Made by a program: the position numbers and the translations under genes. Below are positions 10,089-19,476 of a stretch of 64,000 nucleotides of DNA, piece by piece. Below the pieces are notes generated by a model that was not told the DNA's origin, did not search any database, and was given only the letters and a program-made list of their open reading frames with translations. The stretch lies in contig NZ_CP121668.1 of NCBI RefSeq assembly GCF_029714425.1, positions 62,001 to 126,000 on the forward strand. Reading direction: 5' to 3'. Position 1 is the stretch's first letter. Each line of letters begins with the position of its first letter. The DNA comes from Bradyrhizobium sp. CB2312. Lineage in GTDB: Bacteria > Pseudomonadota > Alphaproteobacteria > Rhizobiales > Xanthobacteraceae.

Positions 10089-11513
10089 TTGTTCGCGACC
10101 AACGAGATGTGCTTCAATGCCATGGCGTTCAATGGGCTGGCTGGATTTGTCATGAGATCGATGTTTGCGGCAACACTGATGTTGGCGTCTGCCACGGCTG
10201 CGAACGCCCAAATGACGACGCCACAGGTCCCCGGCACCAAGCCGAAAGTCGTCCAGACCGTTCCGATCAAGCCGCCCGCCCTCCAGACGCCATCGGAGAC
10301 CGCGGACGGCATGACGCAGGGAGAGCGGCTGGCGCTCCAGTCCGATCTCGCCTGGGTCGGCCAATATAACGGTGCCATCACCGGCGATGTCAGCACGCGG
10401 ATGGTCGAGGCCATCAAGGAATACCAAAAGCTCAAGGGTGGCAAGCCGACCGGCGTGCTCAACCCGCAGGAGCGCGCCGCGCTCGCCGAGACCGCGCGGC
10501 GGAAGCAGGACAGTGTCGGCTGGAAGATCGTGACCGAGATGACCAGTGGCGCGCGGCTCGGCATTCCCGCAAAACTGGTGCCGCAGCAAGTGACCGACGC
10601 CAACGGCTCGAAATGGACCTCGCCGACCGGCACGGTGCAGGTACTGCTCAGCCGCCGCAAGGAGGCGAACCCGACCACCGCGAAACTCGCGGACGCCGAG
10701 AAGAAGGAGCCGGCCGGACGCAAGGTCGACTACACCGTGGTCAAGCCCGACTTCTTCGTGTTGTCGGGATTGCAGGGCCTGAAGAAGTTCTACGTGCGCG
10801 GCACCTTCAAGGGCGACGAGGTCCGCATCATGACGATCCTCTACGATCAGGCCACCGAGAACACGGTCGAGCCGGTCGTGATCGCGATGTCGAGCGCGTT
10901 CAATGCGTTCCCGTCAGGACTGCAGGCCGGGCCGCCGCCACGCAAGACCGTCGAATACGGCACCGGTATCGTCGTCAGCGACGACGGCGCTATCGTCGCC
11001 GATCGCCTCGTCACCGACAGCTGCCTCGCGATCACCATTGCCGGCTATGGCAGCGCCGACCGGCTCGCCGAGGACAAGGAGCACGATCTGGCGCTGCTAC
11101 ACATCTACGGCGCGCGCGGCCTGAAGCCGCTCAGCCTCGCCGGAGGCGGGATGAAGACGGGTGTCGATATCATCGGCATCGCCGATCCCCAGAGCCAGGG
11201 CGGCGCGGCGGGCGTCTCGAGCCTCAAGGGCGCACTGGCGCCGGTCACATCAAGCGATTCCGCGCTCTCTCCTCCACCCGCGGTCGGATTTTCAGGCGGC
11301 CCGGCGATCGACGGCGACGGCAAGTTCGCCGGCATTGCGTTGTTGAAGCCGGCAATGGTCGCGGGACCCGCGACGGCAGTGCCGGCATCGCAGGCGGTAA
11401 TGGTCTCCGCGGAGACGGTGCGCGATTTCCTGAAGGCGAACGCGGTCGCGGCGAACGGCACATCGACCGACGCGAAGGCCGCCGTCGTGCGCGTGATCTG
11501 CGTACGGAAGTAG
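10089..11513 (+). CDS. Exported peptidoglycan-binding / trypsin-like protein with degenerate catalytic site
   Basis: Protein of about 450-474 aa. A signal peptide starts at the ATG at 10152 (MRSMFAATLMLASATAANA); the longer start at 10089 adds 21 residues and is uncertain. Residues about 70-145 resemble a peptidoglycan-binding helical domain (NGAITGDVSTRMVEAIKEYQ). The C-terminal half is trypsin-like: YGTGIVVSDDGAIVA, DLALLHI with the Asp, and GFSGGPAIDGDG in place of GNSGGP. The usual catalytic His motif (TAAHV) is not there; the position reads ADRLVTD. It is probably periplasmic and probably inactive as a protease. Confidence 0.78.
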   Translation: MFATNEMCFNAMAFNGLAGFVMRSMFAATLMLASATAANAQMTTPQVPGTKPKVVQTVPIKPPALQTPSETADGMTQGERLALQSDLAWVGQYNGAITGDVSTRMVEAIKEYQKLKGGKPTGVLNPQERAALAETARRKQDSVGWKIVTEMTSGARLGIPAKLVPQQVTDANGSKWTSPTGTVQVLLSRRKEANPTTAKLADAEKKEPAGRKVDYTVVKPDFFVLSGLQGLKKFYVRGTFKGDEVRIMTILYDQATENTVEPVVIAMSSAFNAFPSGLQAGPPPRKTVEYGTGIVVSDDGAIVADRLVTDSCLAITIAGYGSADRLAEDKEHDLALLHIYGARGLKPLSLAGGGMKTGVDIIGIADPQSQGGAAGVSSLKGALAPVTSSDSALSPPPAVGFSGGPAIDGDGKFAGIALLKPAMVAGPATAVPASQAVMVSAETVRDFLKANAVAANGTSTDAKAAVVRVICVRK

Positions 11514-11636
11514 ACTGGCGCGACAAGCGCAGGGCAGCCGCAACTTTTGTGAGTGGCTTCGCCGCAACGAAGTCATGGAAGCCGTGATAGCCTCCCCTCC
11601 AGCCGCAATCATAATGCGTCCGGTCGGGAGGACTTC

Positions 11637-13118
11637 ATGAAGACCTATCAGCTCTACATCAACGGCCAATATGTCGACCCCGCCAATGGCGAGTGGTTCG
11701 ACACGGTCGATCCTTATCAGGGCAAGCCCTGGGCAAAAATTCCCCGCGGATCGGCTGCCGACGCCGACAGGGCCGTGAAGGCCGCCAATGAGGCGATGTG
11801 GCGCGGCCCGTGGGCGAAAATGACGGCCTCCGCGCGTGGCAAGGTCATGCGCAAGCTCGGCGACCTCGTTGCTGCAAACGCGGAACGTCTTGCCGAGATC
11901 GAAGTGCGCGACAACGGCAAGCTGATGGCGGAGATGCTGGGTCAGCTTCGATACCATCCGGAATGGTGGTGGTACTTTGGCGGACTGGTCGACAAGCTGG
12001 AAGGCGGCCTCGTGCCGATCGACAAGGCCGACACCTTTGCCTACACGACGCATGAGCCTGTCGGCGTCGTCGCCGCGCTGACCGCCTGGAACTCACCGCT
12101 ACTCTTTGTGGCGTGGAAATGCGCCGCAGCCCTCGCCGCCGGGTGCGCCGTCGTCGTCAAGCCGTCGGAATTCACCTCGGCCAGCACGCTCGAATTTGCG
12201 GCGCTGACGAAGGAAGCAGGTATTCCCGACGGCATCTTCAATGTCGTCACGGGCTTCGGCCCCGAGATCGGCAGCGAGCTGATCTCGCATCCCGGCGTCG
12301 CCAAGATCACCTTTACCGGCTCGGACACGACAGGCGCGCGGGTTTACGAGACCGCCGCGCGCAGCCTGAAGCGCGTGTCGCTCGAGCTCGGCGGCAAGTC
12401 GCCCAACATCGTGTTCGAGGACGCCGATCTCGCCGCGGCGGCCGCCGGCGCCGTCTCCGGCATTTTCGCCGCGACCGGCCAGACCTGCATCGCCGGATCG
12501 CGCCTGCTCGTACAGCGCTCGATCAAGGACAAGTTCGTGGACCGCCTGCTGGAGCTCGCGCGCTCGGCCAAGATCGGCAATCCCATGCAGGCTGACACCA
12601 ACATCGGCCCCGTCACGACGCCCGCACAGTACAAGAAGATCCTCGACTATATCGACATCGCCAAGGCCGAAGGCGCGCGCTGCCTGCTCGGCGGCAAGCC
12701 GGCTACAGGCGAAGGCATCATCGGCGGCCAGTTCGTCGAGCCGACGATCTTTACCGATGTCGACAATACGATGCGAATCGCGCGCGAGGAGGTGTTCGGT
12801 CCGGTGCTCTCGATCATCGCCTTCGACACCGAGGAAGACGCCATCCGCATTGCCAATGACACGATCTACGGCCTGGCGGCAGGCATCTGGACCCGCGACC
12901 TCGCGCGCGCCATCCGCGTGCCAAAGCAGCTGCGTGCCGGAACCGTATGGGTGAACACCTATCGCGCCATCAGCTACATGATGCCATTCGGCGGCATGAA
13001 GTACTCCGGCGTCGGCCGCGAGAGTGGGATCGACGCAGTGCGCGAATATCAGGAAACCAAGAGCGTCTGGATCTCGACCGCGACGGACGTGCCGGCCAAT
13101 CCGTTCGTGATGCGGTAG
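11637..13118 (+). CDS. NAD(P)-dependent aldehyde dehydrogenase
   Basis: ALDH-superfamily enzyme of 493 aa that oxidises an aldehyde to the acid. The catalytic Cys284 is in GQTCIAG, the general-base Glu in LELGGKSPN, and the cofactor site appears as FTGSDTTGARV. The C-terminal YSGVGRESG motif is complete. The start ATG follows CGGGAGGACTTC; frames starting further upstream lack a binding site. Its sequence type (KTYQLYINGQYVDPANG) is close to benzaldehyde/betaine-type dehydrogenases, but the substrate is not decidable. No operon partner: it is followed by a small palindrome and the opposing ggt gene. Confidence 0.9.
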   Translation: MKTYQLYINGQYVDPANGEWFDTVDPYQGKPWAKIPRGSAADADRAVKAANEAMWRGPWAKMTASARGKVMRKLGDLVAANAERLAEIEVRDNGKLMAEMLGQLRYHPEWWWYFGGLVDKLEGGLVPIDKADTFAYTTHEPVGVVAALTAWNSPLLFVAWKCAAALAAGCAVVVKPSEFTSASTLEFAALTKEAGIPDGIFNVVTGFGPEIGSELISHPGVAKITFTGSDTTGARVYETAARSLKRVSLELGGKSPNIVFEDADLAAAAAGAVSGIFAATGQTCIAGSRLLVQRSIKDKFVDRLLELARSAKIGNPMQADTNIGPVTTPAQYKKILDYIDIAKAEGARCLLGGKPATGEGIIGGQFVEPTIFTDVDNTMRIAREEVFGPVLSIIAFDTEEDAIRIANDTIYGLAAGIWTRDLARAIRVPKQLRAGTVWVNTYRAISYMMPFGGMKYSGVGRESGIDAVREYQETKSVWISTATDVPANPFVMR

Positions 13119-13141
13119 CGAAACGCGATGTCGCGGTCTTC

Positions 13142-13165
13142 ACCTCTCCCGCTTGCGGGAGAGGG
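13142..13165. repeat. Short hairpin repeat (CCTCTCCCGC type)
   Basis: ACCTCTCCCGC-TT-GCGGGAGAGG is a near-perfect hairpin between the convergent aldehyde dehydrogenase and gamma-glutamyltransferase genes. The same core CCTCTCCCGCAAGCGGGAGAGG recurs at 51051-51072 and a shorter one at 58818-58837. It may terminate both convergent transcripts. Confidence 0.7.
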
Positions 13166-13188
13166 AGCGCTGACCTTCCGCGTGTTTG

Positions 13189-14868
13189 CTAGCTCAGCCT
13201 GAATCGTATCCCGCTCTTCGCGAGCCCACCCGAGATCCCAACTGGCGTGCCGTCGGCACGCCAGCAGGCGGCGCCGGTCATGGTGCCGTCGTCGTGGAAG
13301 GCGATGCCGTTCATGCCGCCGGCGACCGTAGCGACCGGTTGCACCTCGTGGCCGAGCGCGGCGAGCCCTGAACGCACGGTCTCCGGAATGGTCTGCTCGA
13401 CCTCCAGCGCATTGCCCTCGGTCCAGACCCGCGGCGCCTCGACGGCTTCCTGCAAGCTCATGCCGTGGTCGATCAGATTGACCAGCGCCTGCATCGCGCT
13501 TGGGAAGATGCGCTTGCCGCCGGGCAGGCCGAGCGCATAGCGCAGCTTGCCGTCACGCAGCGCCATCATCGGCGACATCGAGGTCGTCACGCGCTTGCCA
13601 GGCGCCAGCGACAGCGCATGGCCCGGACGCGGATCGAACAGGTTCATGTAGTTGTTGGCGATGGCGCCGAGCCCCGGGATCATGATCTTGGCACCGAACA
13701 GATTGTTGATGGTCTGCGTGGTCGCGACCACGTTGCCGAAGCTATCTGCCGCCGTCATATGGGTGGTGTGCGCGCCTTCGAGCTGGGACACGCCGGCACC
13801 CCAGGCCTGCGCCCGTGCCGGATCGATGGCGCGGCGGCGCTCTTCTGCGTAGGCTTTTGACGTCAGCTTCTCCACGGGCACGCCGACATAGTCAGGATCT
13901 CCGCTGGCGGCGGCGCGGTCGGCGAAGGCGATCTTCAGCACTTCGGCAAGGTAGTGGATAGTCTCGGGCGTGCCGAAACCGAGGCCGCCGATGTCATATC
14001 CTTCGAGGATGTTCAGCATCTGCGCGATATGCACGCCGGAGGCCGCTGGCGGCGGCGGGCCAAAGATGGCCCAGCCGCGATAGTCGGCGCGGATCGGCTG
14101 CCGCTCGACGGTCTTGTAATTGCTGAGGTCGTGGCGGCGGATGAAGCCGCCGGTCTTCTCCATATAGTCGACGAGAGCGTCGCCGAGCGGACCCTCATAG
14201 AGGGCCTCCTCGCCGTGGTCGGCGATGTAACGGAGCGTCTCGGCATATTCCGATTGCACCACCCGCTCGCCGACCTTCAGCGGCTCGCCATCAGGCAAGT
14301 AAATCGCCGCGATCGGCTTGTCCTTGCGCATCTCGGCGGCGCTCTCGCTGATGCATTCGTGCAGATAAGGCGTCGCCGCATAGCCGCGCGCGGCGTGCTT
14401 GATCGCGGGCTGCATGACATCGGCGAGCGGCATGGTGCCGAACCTTTGCAGCGTCTCGCACCAGGCCTTGAGCGAGCCCGGCACTGCGACCGCCTTCGGG
14501 CCGTTGAGGTTCTCGTTGCCGACGGTATCGAACACGTCATGCGCCGAGCCCGGTTTCGAGGTGTAAGTGGTGTCACGCACCGCGGCCGGCACGGTGCTCT
14601 GACCGTCGATGAAGCGGTGGCTGCCGTCGGCCAGCCGGATATGCGCCATGCCGCCGCCGATGATGCCGACCATCATCGGCTCGACCACGGTCAGGGTGAA
14701 CAGGGTGGCGATCGCGGCATCGATGGCGTTGCCGCCGGCCGCGAGCATCTCGGCGCCGGCGCTGGAGGCCAGCGGGTGGTTGCTGACCACCATGCCGCGG
14801 CTCGAGACCGCCGGCATCTTCTGGCATTCAAAGGTCGTTGCCGTCCGGTCGCGCCAATTTCCGCTCAT
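13189..14868 (-). CDS. ggt: Gamma-glutamyltransferase family protein
   Basis: Ntn-hydrolase of 559 aa that cleaves or transfers the gamma-glutamyl group of glutathione and related compounds. The autoprocessing site is visible: Thr368, the future N-terminal nucleophile, in the sequence GAHTTHMTAAD. This gives a large subunit of about 367 residues and a small one of about 192. GGMAHIRLADG and PGLGAIANNYMNLFDP are family motifs. Unlike the E. coli enzyme there is no signal peptide at the N-terminus (MSGNWRDRTATTFEC), so it is probably cytosolic or begins later; an in-frame Met at residue 18 does not give a signal peptide either. Confidence 0.9.
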   Translation of the reverse strand: MSGNWRDRTATTFECQKMPAVSSRGMVVSNHPLASSAGAEMLAAGGNAIDAAIATLFTLTVVEPMMVGIIGGGMAHIRLADGSHRFIDGQSTVPAAVRDTTYTSKPGSAHDVFDTVGNENLNGPKAVAVPGSLKAWCETLQRFGTMPLADVMQPAIKHAARGYAATPYLHECISESAAEMRKDKPIAAIYLPDGEPLKVGERVVQSEYAETLRYIADHGEEALYEGPLGDALVDYMEKTGGFIRRHDLSNYKTVERQPIRADYRGWAIFGPPPPAASGVHIAQMLNILEGYDIGGLGFGTPETIHYLAEVLKIAFADRAAASGDPDYVGVPVEKLTSKAYAEERRRAIDPARAQAWGAGVSQLEGAHTTHMTAADSFGNVVATTQTINNLFGAKIMIPGLGAIANNYMNLFDPRPGHALSLAPGKRVTTSMSPMMALRDGKLRYALGLPGGKRIFPSAMQALVNLIDHGMSLQEAVEAPRVWTEGNALEVEQTIPETVRSGLAALGHEVQPVATVAGGMNGIAFHDDGTMTGAACWRADGTPVGISGGLAKSGIRFRLS

Positions 14869-15114
14869 GCCGCCTGCCCTTCTTGTTCACGACGTCGAGC
14901 ACATCATGCGCGCAAGTACGGGTCCAGTGTTGGTACGGATTGGCTGGCATTCCCGATTCTGCCATCATTGTTACCGTTGATTCAGACATCCGCGGTCCCC
15001 TTTGGATCGGGCAGGGCACGTCCTGAGCGAGAAGAGCTCAGCATCGAGAAGCGATGCACGTTCGCGTGTGGCGTTACCCCAAAGACCCAGGCATTCCAAA
15101 GGAATTAAACTTCC

Positions 15115-15858
15115 ATGCATACGATCGTACTGGCCACCCAAAAGGGCGGCAGTGGCAAGAGCACGCTCGCCATCGGCCTCGCGCTGGCAGCCAAGCAGGC
15201 CGGCTTCACCGTCCGCCTGATCGAGACCGACCCACAGGGCACGCTGTCGAACTGGTTGCGCCGGCGAAATACGGACGACGTCGTCGTCGAGCCGATCTAT
15301 CACGCCGCCGATTTCGAGCCACGCCTGAAGATGCTGGCCGACAGCGGCCTGCAGCTGGCGATCGTCGACACCGCGGCCGGGCTGTCCGCCGTGACCACCG
15401 CCGCGATCCGCCATTCCGACCTCTGCCTGATCCCGTCCCGCCCGACCGTCGCCGACATCGAGGCGACCGTCTCCACCCTCAGCGTCGCGCGCGCCTGGAA
15501 GCGGCCCTACAGCTTCGTGCTGAACCAGACGCCGATTCGCGGCCAGCGCATCGACAACGCTGCGGGCGCGCTCGCCGAGGAAGCCGCGCTCGATCTCGCC
15601 GAGGTGCTCGCGCGTCCCCTGATCGTGATGCGCAACGACCACCAGGACTCGCTCGCCTCGGGCCTCGCCGTCAGCGAGTTCGCGCCGAACGGCAAGTCGG
15701 CGGACGAGATCCGCGGCCTCTGGCGCTGGATCGAGAACCGGCTCGAGCTCGAGGCCACGACCAATGTCCTGATCGACCAGGTCATCTCGGCCGCCAACGG
15801 CGTGTTGCACGTCGCTGCCGGGTTTGCGGCGGACGAGACCACGACACTGGCGTCCTGA
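15115..15858 (+). CDS. ParA/MinD-family ATPase (orphan)
   Basis: P-loop ATPase of 247 aa with the deviant Walker A of ParA proteins, QKGGSGKST (signature Lys included), the Walker A' region LIETDPQGTLSNWLRR, and the Walker B-like LAIVDTAAG. No ParB-type gene or centromere-like repeats lie nearby, so it is unlikely to be the chromosome partition ParA; orphan ParAs in alphaproteobacteria often position protein clusters or serve in exported-protein systems. The start ATG follows AAAGGAATTAAACTTCC. Upstream is the divergent ggt gene, downstream a palindromic repeat. Confidence 0.85.
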   Translation: MHTIVLATQKGGSGKSTLAIGLALAAKQAGFTVRLIETDPQGTLSNWLRRRNTDDVVVEPIYHAADFEPRLKMLADSGLQLAIVDTAAGLSAVTTAAIRHSDLCLIPSRPTVADIEATVSTLSVARAWKRPYSFVLNQTPIRGQRIDNAAGALAEEAALDLAEVLARPLIVMRNDHQDSLASGLAVSEFAPNGKSADEIRGLWRWIENRLELEATTNVLIDQVISAANGVLHVAAGFAADETTTLAS

Positions 15859-15987
15859 GCGGGGCGATCGCTCAGGCCGCAGGCGGGCTCTTTGCTGTCC
15901 GGCGAATGAGCCCAAGCGACGAAGCATCTGGCCACCAGCCCGGCCGGATTGCTTCGCTTCGCGTGTTTGGCGAAGGCTCTATTCACC

Positions 15988-16067
15988 CGTCATTGCGAGC
16001 GCAGCGAAGCAATCCAGAATCCCTTCGCGGAAAGACACTGGATTGCTTCGCTGCGCTCGCAATGACG
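15988..16067. repeat. Palindromic intergenic repeat, family B (copy 1)
   Basis: CGTCATTGCGAGCGCAGCGA at 15988 is answered at the other end by TCGCTGCGCTCGCAATGACG; inner arms GAAGCAATCCAG and CTGGATTGCTTC are also complementary. The 80-base element would fold into one long hairpin. It lies between the convergent parA-like and mutM genes. A second copy is at 61783-61869. Confidence 0.88.
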
Positions 16068-16123
16068 GCGCGGTGGGGTCATCGCCTTCGCCGAGACTCG
16101 CGACCTCCCGGCTGCGATCCCTC

Positions 16124-17005
16124 TCACTTCTGACATTTCGGACACCAGAAGGTCGACCGGCCATTCTGGGTGAAGCGCTTAACGGTGCCGCCGCAGCCGG
16201 GCGTCGTGCATTTCTCGCCCTCGCGGTCGTAGACCTTGAAGGAGTGCTGGAAATAACCGAGCTCGCCCGAGGTCTGGCGGTGATCGCGCAGTGACGATCC
16301 ACCGGCCTTGATGGCATCGTTCAGCACGGTGTGGATCGCACCGACCAAACGCTTGGCATGATCCGTCGGCTCGCCCTTCTTGGTGGACAATGTCGCGGCA
16401 ATGCGCCTCGGCGACAGATGTGAGCGGTGCAGCGCTTCGCAGACATAGATGTTGCCGAGACCCGCGACCACGCGCTGGTCGAGCAGCGCCGCTTTGAGGC
16501 TCGTGGTCTTGCCTTCGCAGGATCGCGCCAGCATCGCAGCGTCGAATTCGTTGCCGAGCGGCTCGGGTCCAAGCCCGCGCAGCAGCGGCTCATCCTCGAG
16601 CGCATTGCGCGCGATCACCTTCATGTAACCGAAGCGGCGCGGGTCGTTGAACACGATGTCGGCGCCGGAGGACATCCGAAACAGCACGTGGTCGTGTGCC
16701 GAATCCTTGCCCTTGGGATAGTGAAACTCGCCGGGTGCCGCCTCGTTGTCCGGCTTGACGACGCGGAACGAGCCCGACATGCCCAGATGCATCAGCAGCA
16801 CGTCGCCGGAGGCAAGATCCGCCATGAGATATTTTGCGCGGCGGCCGAGGCCCGTGACGACCTGCCCCTTGAGCCGGGCCACGAAGTCCGGCTGGAACGG
16901 AAAGCGCAGATCAGGCCGGCGGGCCTCCGCCTTGAGGATTTTTGCGCCCTCCATGACGGGCTGAAGGCCGCGGCGGACGGTCTCGACTTCGGGCAATTCA
17001 GGCAT
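16124..17005 (-). CDS. mutM: Formamidopyrimidine-DNA glycosylase MutM (Fpg)
   Basis: Base-excision repair enzyme (293 aa) that removes 8-oxoguanine and formamidopyrimidines and nicks the strand by beta/delta elimination. The N-terminal [13 protein letters not shown] gives the catalytic Pro and Glu after Met removal; the conserved Lys lies in [10 protein letters not shown] context. The C-terminal zinc finger is intact, with four cysteines: CTTPGC and CPKC around the NGRSTFW loop. Usual length is about 270-290 aa. It is divergent from ubiE. Confidence 0.96.
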   Translation of the reverse strand: MPELPEVETVRRGLQPVMEGAKILKAEARRPDLRFPFQPDFVARLKGQVVTGLGRRAKYLMADLASGDVLLMHLGMSGSFRVVKPDNEAAPGEFHYPKGKDSAHDHVLFRMSSGADIVFNDPRRFGYMKVIARNALEDEPLLRGLGPEPLGNEFDAAMLARSCEGKTTSLKAALLDQRVVAGLGNIYVCEALHRSHLSPRRIAATLSTKKGEPTDHAKRLVGAIHTVLNDAIKAGGSSLRDHRQTSGELGYFQHSFKVYDREGEKCTTPGCGGTVKRFTQNGRSTFWCPKCQK

Positions 17006-17086
17006 GGTCAGGCATTCACCTTATGAGGGCGGTGTGATAGCGCCATTGCGGCGGGCGCGCTATGGTCCGCCTCGTGGAGTAGAGTA

Positions 17087-17848
17087 ATGGATCGGCCGGG
17101 CGAAACCACGCATTTTGGCTTCAGGGACGTGCCCCTGGGGGACAAGCAGACGCTGGTGAACGATGTGTTTCACAGCGTGGCGTCGCGCTATGACCTGATG
17201 AACGACCTGATGTCCGGTGGCCTGCACCGGGTCTGGAAGGACATCATGATCAACACCCTCAATCCACCCAGGGGCGACCGGCCGTTCGCGCTGCTCGACG
17301 TCGCCGGCGGCACCGGTGACATCTCGTTCCGCGCCGCCAAGGCGGCCGGTGCGGGCTTCCATGCCACCGTCTGCGACATCAATCCCGGGATGCTCGACGT
17401 CGGCCGTGAGCGCGCCGTCAAGCAACATCTCGACGCCCAGGTCGATTTCGTTGAAGGCAATGCCGAGGCGCTCGCCTTCGCCGACCGCAGCTTCGATGCA
17501 TATACGATCGCTTTCGGCATTCGCAACGTACCGCGGATCGACCTTGCGCTGCGCGAGGCCTATCGTGTGCTGAGGCCCGGCAGCCGTTTCCTGTGCCTGG
17601 AATTCTCCACCGTCGAGGTGCCCGGGCTCGACCGAATCTACGATCTGTTCTCGTTCAAGGTGATCCCGCCGCTCGGCCGCATGGTGACCGGCGATGCCGA
17701 ATCCTATCAGTATCTGGTCGAATCGATCCGCAAGTTTCCAAAGCCCAACGCCTTCGCCGACATGATCCGCGACGCCGGCTTTGCCCGCGTCAGCTGGCAG
17801 ACATTGTCCGGCGGCATCGTCGCTCTACATTCGGGCTGGCGTTTGTGA
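17087..17848 (+). CDS. ubiE: Demethylmenaquinone/ubiquinone methyltransferase UbiE
   Basis: SAM-dependent C-methyltransferase of ubiquinone synthesis, 253 aa. The signature [17 protein letters not shown] is present, then the SAM-binding glycine loop [17 protein letters not shown] and the second family signature [24 protein letters not shown] upstream of the ATG at 17087 supports the start. The last codon overlaps the GTG start of ubiB, so ubiE and ubiB are probably translationally coupled, as in many proteobacteria. It acts at the cytosolic face of the membrane. Confidence 0.96.
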   Translation: MDRPGETTHFGFRDVPLGDKQTLVNDVFHSVASRYDLMNDLMSGGLHRVWKDIMINTLNPPRGDRPFALLDVAGGTGDISFRAAKAAGAGFHATVCDINPGMLDVGRERAVKQHLDAQVDFVEGNAEALAFADRSFDAYTIAFGIRNVPRIDLALREAYRVLRPGSRFLCLEFSTVEVPGLDRIYDLFSFKVIPPLGRMVTGDAESYQYLVESIRKFPKPNAFADMIRDAGFARVSWQTLSGGIVALHSGWRL

Positions 17849-19419
17849 TCTCTGCCTTCACCCACATTGCGCGCCTCATCCGCGCCGCGTTCGTGTTCGC
17901 GCGCGAGGGCGTGTTCGGCTCGGTCGATCCCAGCCTGGTGCCGCCGCCCGGCCAGCTCGCGCTCAAGCTGGCGCGCATCGTCGAGCGGCGAAGCGTCAAG
18001 CAAGGCCCGCGGATCTCCCGCGCGCTGACGCGGATGGGCCCGGCCTATCTCAAGCTCGGCCAGTTCCTGGCGACGCGCCCCGACGTGGTCGGCTTCAACA
18101 TGGCGCGCGACCTGGAAAGCCTTCAGGACCGCCTGCCGCCATTTCCGCAGGCGGAGGCGGAAGCTGCCATCGCGACCTCGCTGGAGCGGCCGCTCAAGGA
18201 CGTGTTCGTCAGCTTCGGTCCGGCGGTCGCGGCCGCCTCGATCGCGCAAGTGCATCGCGGCGAGGTACTGCGCGACGGCATTCGCAAGCCTGTCGCGGTC
18301 AAGGTGCTCAGGCCGCACGTTGCCGCGCGCTTCCGCCGCGACCTCTCCGACTTCTTCTTCGTCGCGCACAAGGCCGAGACCTATTCGGCCGAGGCGCGGC
18401 GCTTGCGCCTGATCGAGGTCATCAACACCATGTCGCGCTCGGTCGCGATGGAGATGGACCTGCGGCTGGAGGCCGCCGCGCTGTCCGAGATGGCGGAGAA
18501 CACGCAGGGCGATCCCGATTTCCGCGTACCGACCGTCGACTGGGACCGCACCACGCACAACGTGCTGACCATGGAGTGGATCGACGGCATCGCGCTGAAC
18601 GACCACAAGCGCCTGGAAGAGGCGCAGGTCGATCTGCCCGATCTCGGCCGCAAGGTGATCCAGAGCTTCCTGCGTCACGCGCTGCGCGACGGCTTCTTCC
18701 ACGCCGACATGCATCCGGGCAATCTGTTCCTGGACGAGGCCGGCCGCCTGGTCGCGGTCGATTTCGGCATCATGGGCCGGCTCGGCATGAAGGAGCGGCG
18801 CTTCCTCGCCGAGATCCTGCTCGGCTTCATCACCCGCGATTATCGGCGCGTTGCAGAAGTGCATTTCGAGGCGGGCTATGTGCCCGCGCACCACTCGGTC
18901 GAGAATTTCGCGCAGGCGATCCGCGCCATTGGCGAGCCGATCCACAACCGCACCGCCGAGGAGATTTCGATGGCGCGGCTGCTGACGCTGCTGCTCGAGG
19001 TCACCGGCCTGTTCGACATGACGACGCGGCCCGAATTGATCCTGCTGCAGAAGACCATGGTGGTGGTCGAGGGCGTGGCGCGCGCCTTTGATCCCAAGCT
19101 CGACATCTGGAAGATCGCCGATCCCGTGGTGCGCGAGTGGATCGAGCGCAATCTCGGACCGATCGGCCGGGTGCAGGGCGCGCTGGCCGGCGGCGGCGAC
19201 CTCGCCCGCCTGCTGATGCGCCTGCCCGACATTGCCCAGCGCTCGGTCGCGGTGCTCGAGCAGCTCGAGACCATGACCCGGGAGGGCATCCGCCTGTCGC
19301 CGGAGAGCATCGCGGCCATGGGCCGCAGCGAGGGCCGCAAGAACCGTTGGCGCACCGTGGCGCTCTGGATCATCGCCGCGACGTTCATCGGGATCCTGAT
19401 CGCCGTCCGGAATCTGTGA
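17845..19419 (+). CDS. ubiB: Ubiquinone biosynthesis ABC1/ADCK-type kinase-like protein UbiB
   Basis: Atypical kinase-like ATPase required for ubiquinone synthesis, 524 aa from GTG at 17845, which overlaps the ubiE stop (GTGA). The open frame runs back to 17593, but that part lies inside ubiE and shows no family sequence. The ADCK hallmark KLGQ lies in [15 protein letters not shown]. An Ala-rich nucleotide loop ([11 protein letters not shown]), the catalytic-loop-like [12 protein letters not shown] and the metal motif [10 protein letters not shown] are all present. One transmembrane helix sits at the C-terminus ([14 protein letters not shown]). Immediately downstream are the coaBC operators. 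Confidence 0.95.
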   Translation: MISAFTHIARLIRAAFVFAREGVFGSVDPSLVPPPGQLALKLARIVERRSVKQGPRISRALTRMGPAYLKLGQFLATRPDVVGFNMARDLESLQDRLPPFPQAEAEAAIATSLERPLKDVFVSFGPAVAAASIAQVHRGEVLRDGIRKPVAVKVLRPHVAARFRRDLSDFFFVAHKAETYSAEARRLRLIEVINTMSRSVAMEMDLRLEAAALSEMAENTQGDPDFRVPTVDWDRTTHNVLTMEWIDGIALNDHKRLEEAQVDLPDLGRKVIQSFLRHALRDGFFHADMHPGNLFLDEAGRLVAVDFGIMGRLGMKERRFLAEILLGFITRDYRRVAEVHFEAGYVPAHHSVENFAQAIRAIGEPIHNRTAEEISMARLLTLLLEVTGLFDMTTRPELILLQKTMVVVEGVARAFDPKLDIWKIADPVVREWIERNLGPIGRVQGALAGGGDLARLLMRLPDIAQRSVAVLEQLETMTREGIRLSPESIAAMGRSEGRKNRWRTVALWIIAATFIGILIAVRNL

Positions 19420-19433
19420 TTGCATTGCAATCA
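19417..19433. promoter_or_regulatory. Operator-like palindrome upstream of coaBC (copy 1)
   Basis: TGATTGCA-T-TGCAATCA, a perfect palindrome around one central T; with one more base on each side the arms are 9 bp (19416-19434). It overlaps the ubiB stop codon. It matches copy 2 in 14 of 17 positions and fits the pattern TGATWGCA-T-YGCWATCA. It is interpreted as a binding site for the ribbon-helix-helix domain of the downstream CoaBC fusion. Confidence 0.75.
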
Positions 19434-19439
19434 CGCGGA

Positions 19440-19456
19440 TGATAGCATCGCTATCA
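19440..19456. promoter_or_regulatory. Operator-like palindrome upstream of coaBC (copy 2)
   Basis: TGATAGCA-T-CGCTATCA, centred 23 bp (about two helical turns) after copy 1 and ending just before the GGAGG ribosome binding site at 19466-19470. The half-sites TGATAGCA and (C/T)GCTATCA resemble those I recall for the gonococcal FitA ribbon-helix-helix antitoxin. A protein bound here would cover the binding site and probably the promoter. Confidence 0.78.
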
Positions 19457-19476
19457 TTCCGTGCTGGAGGGGCGTC

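Noticed and set aside
15115..15858. ParAB chromosome partition locus
   Set aside because: No parB, parS-like repeats, gidA or gidB nearby; the ATPase stands alone.
17593..17844. N-terminal extension of UbiB
   Set aside because: It lies within ubiE in another frame and shows no family sequence; the GTG at 17845 overlaps the ubiE stop in a typical coupling.
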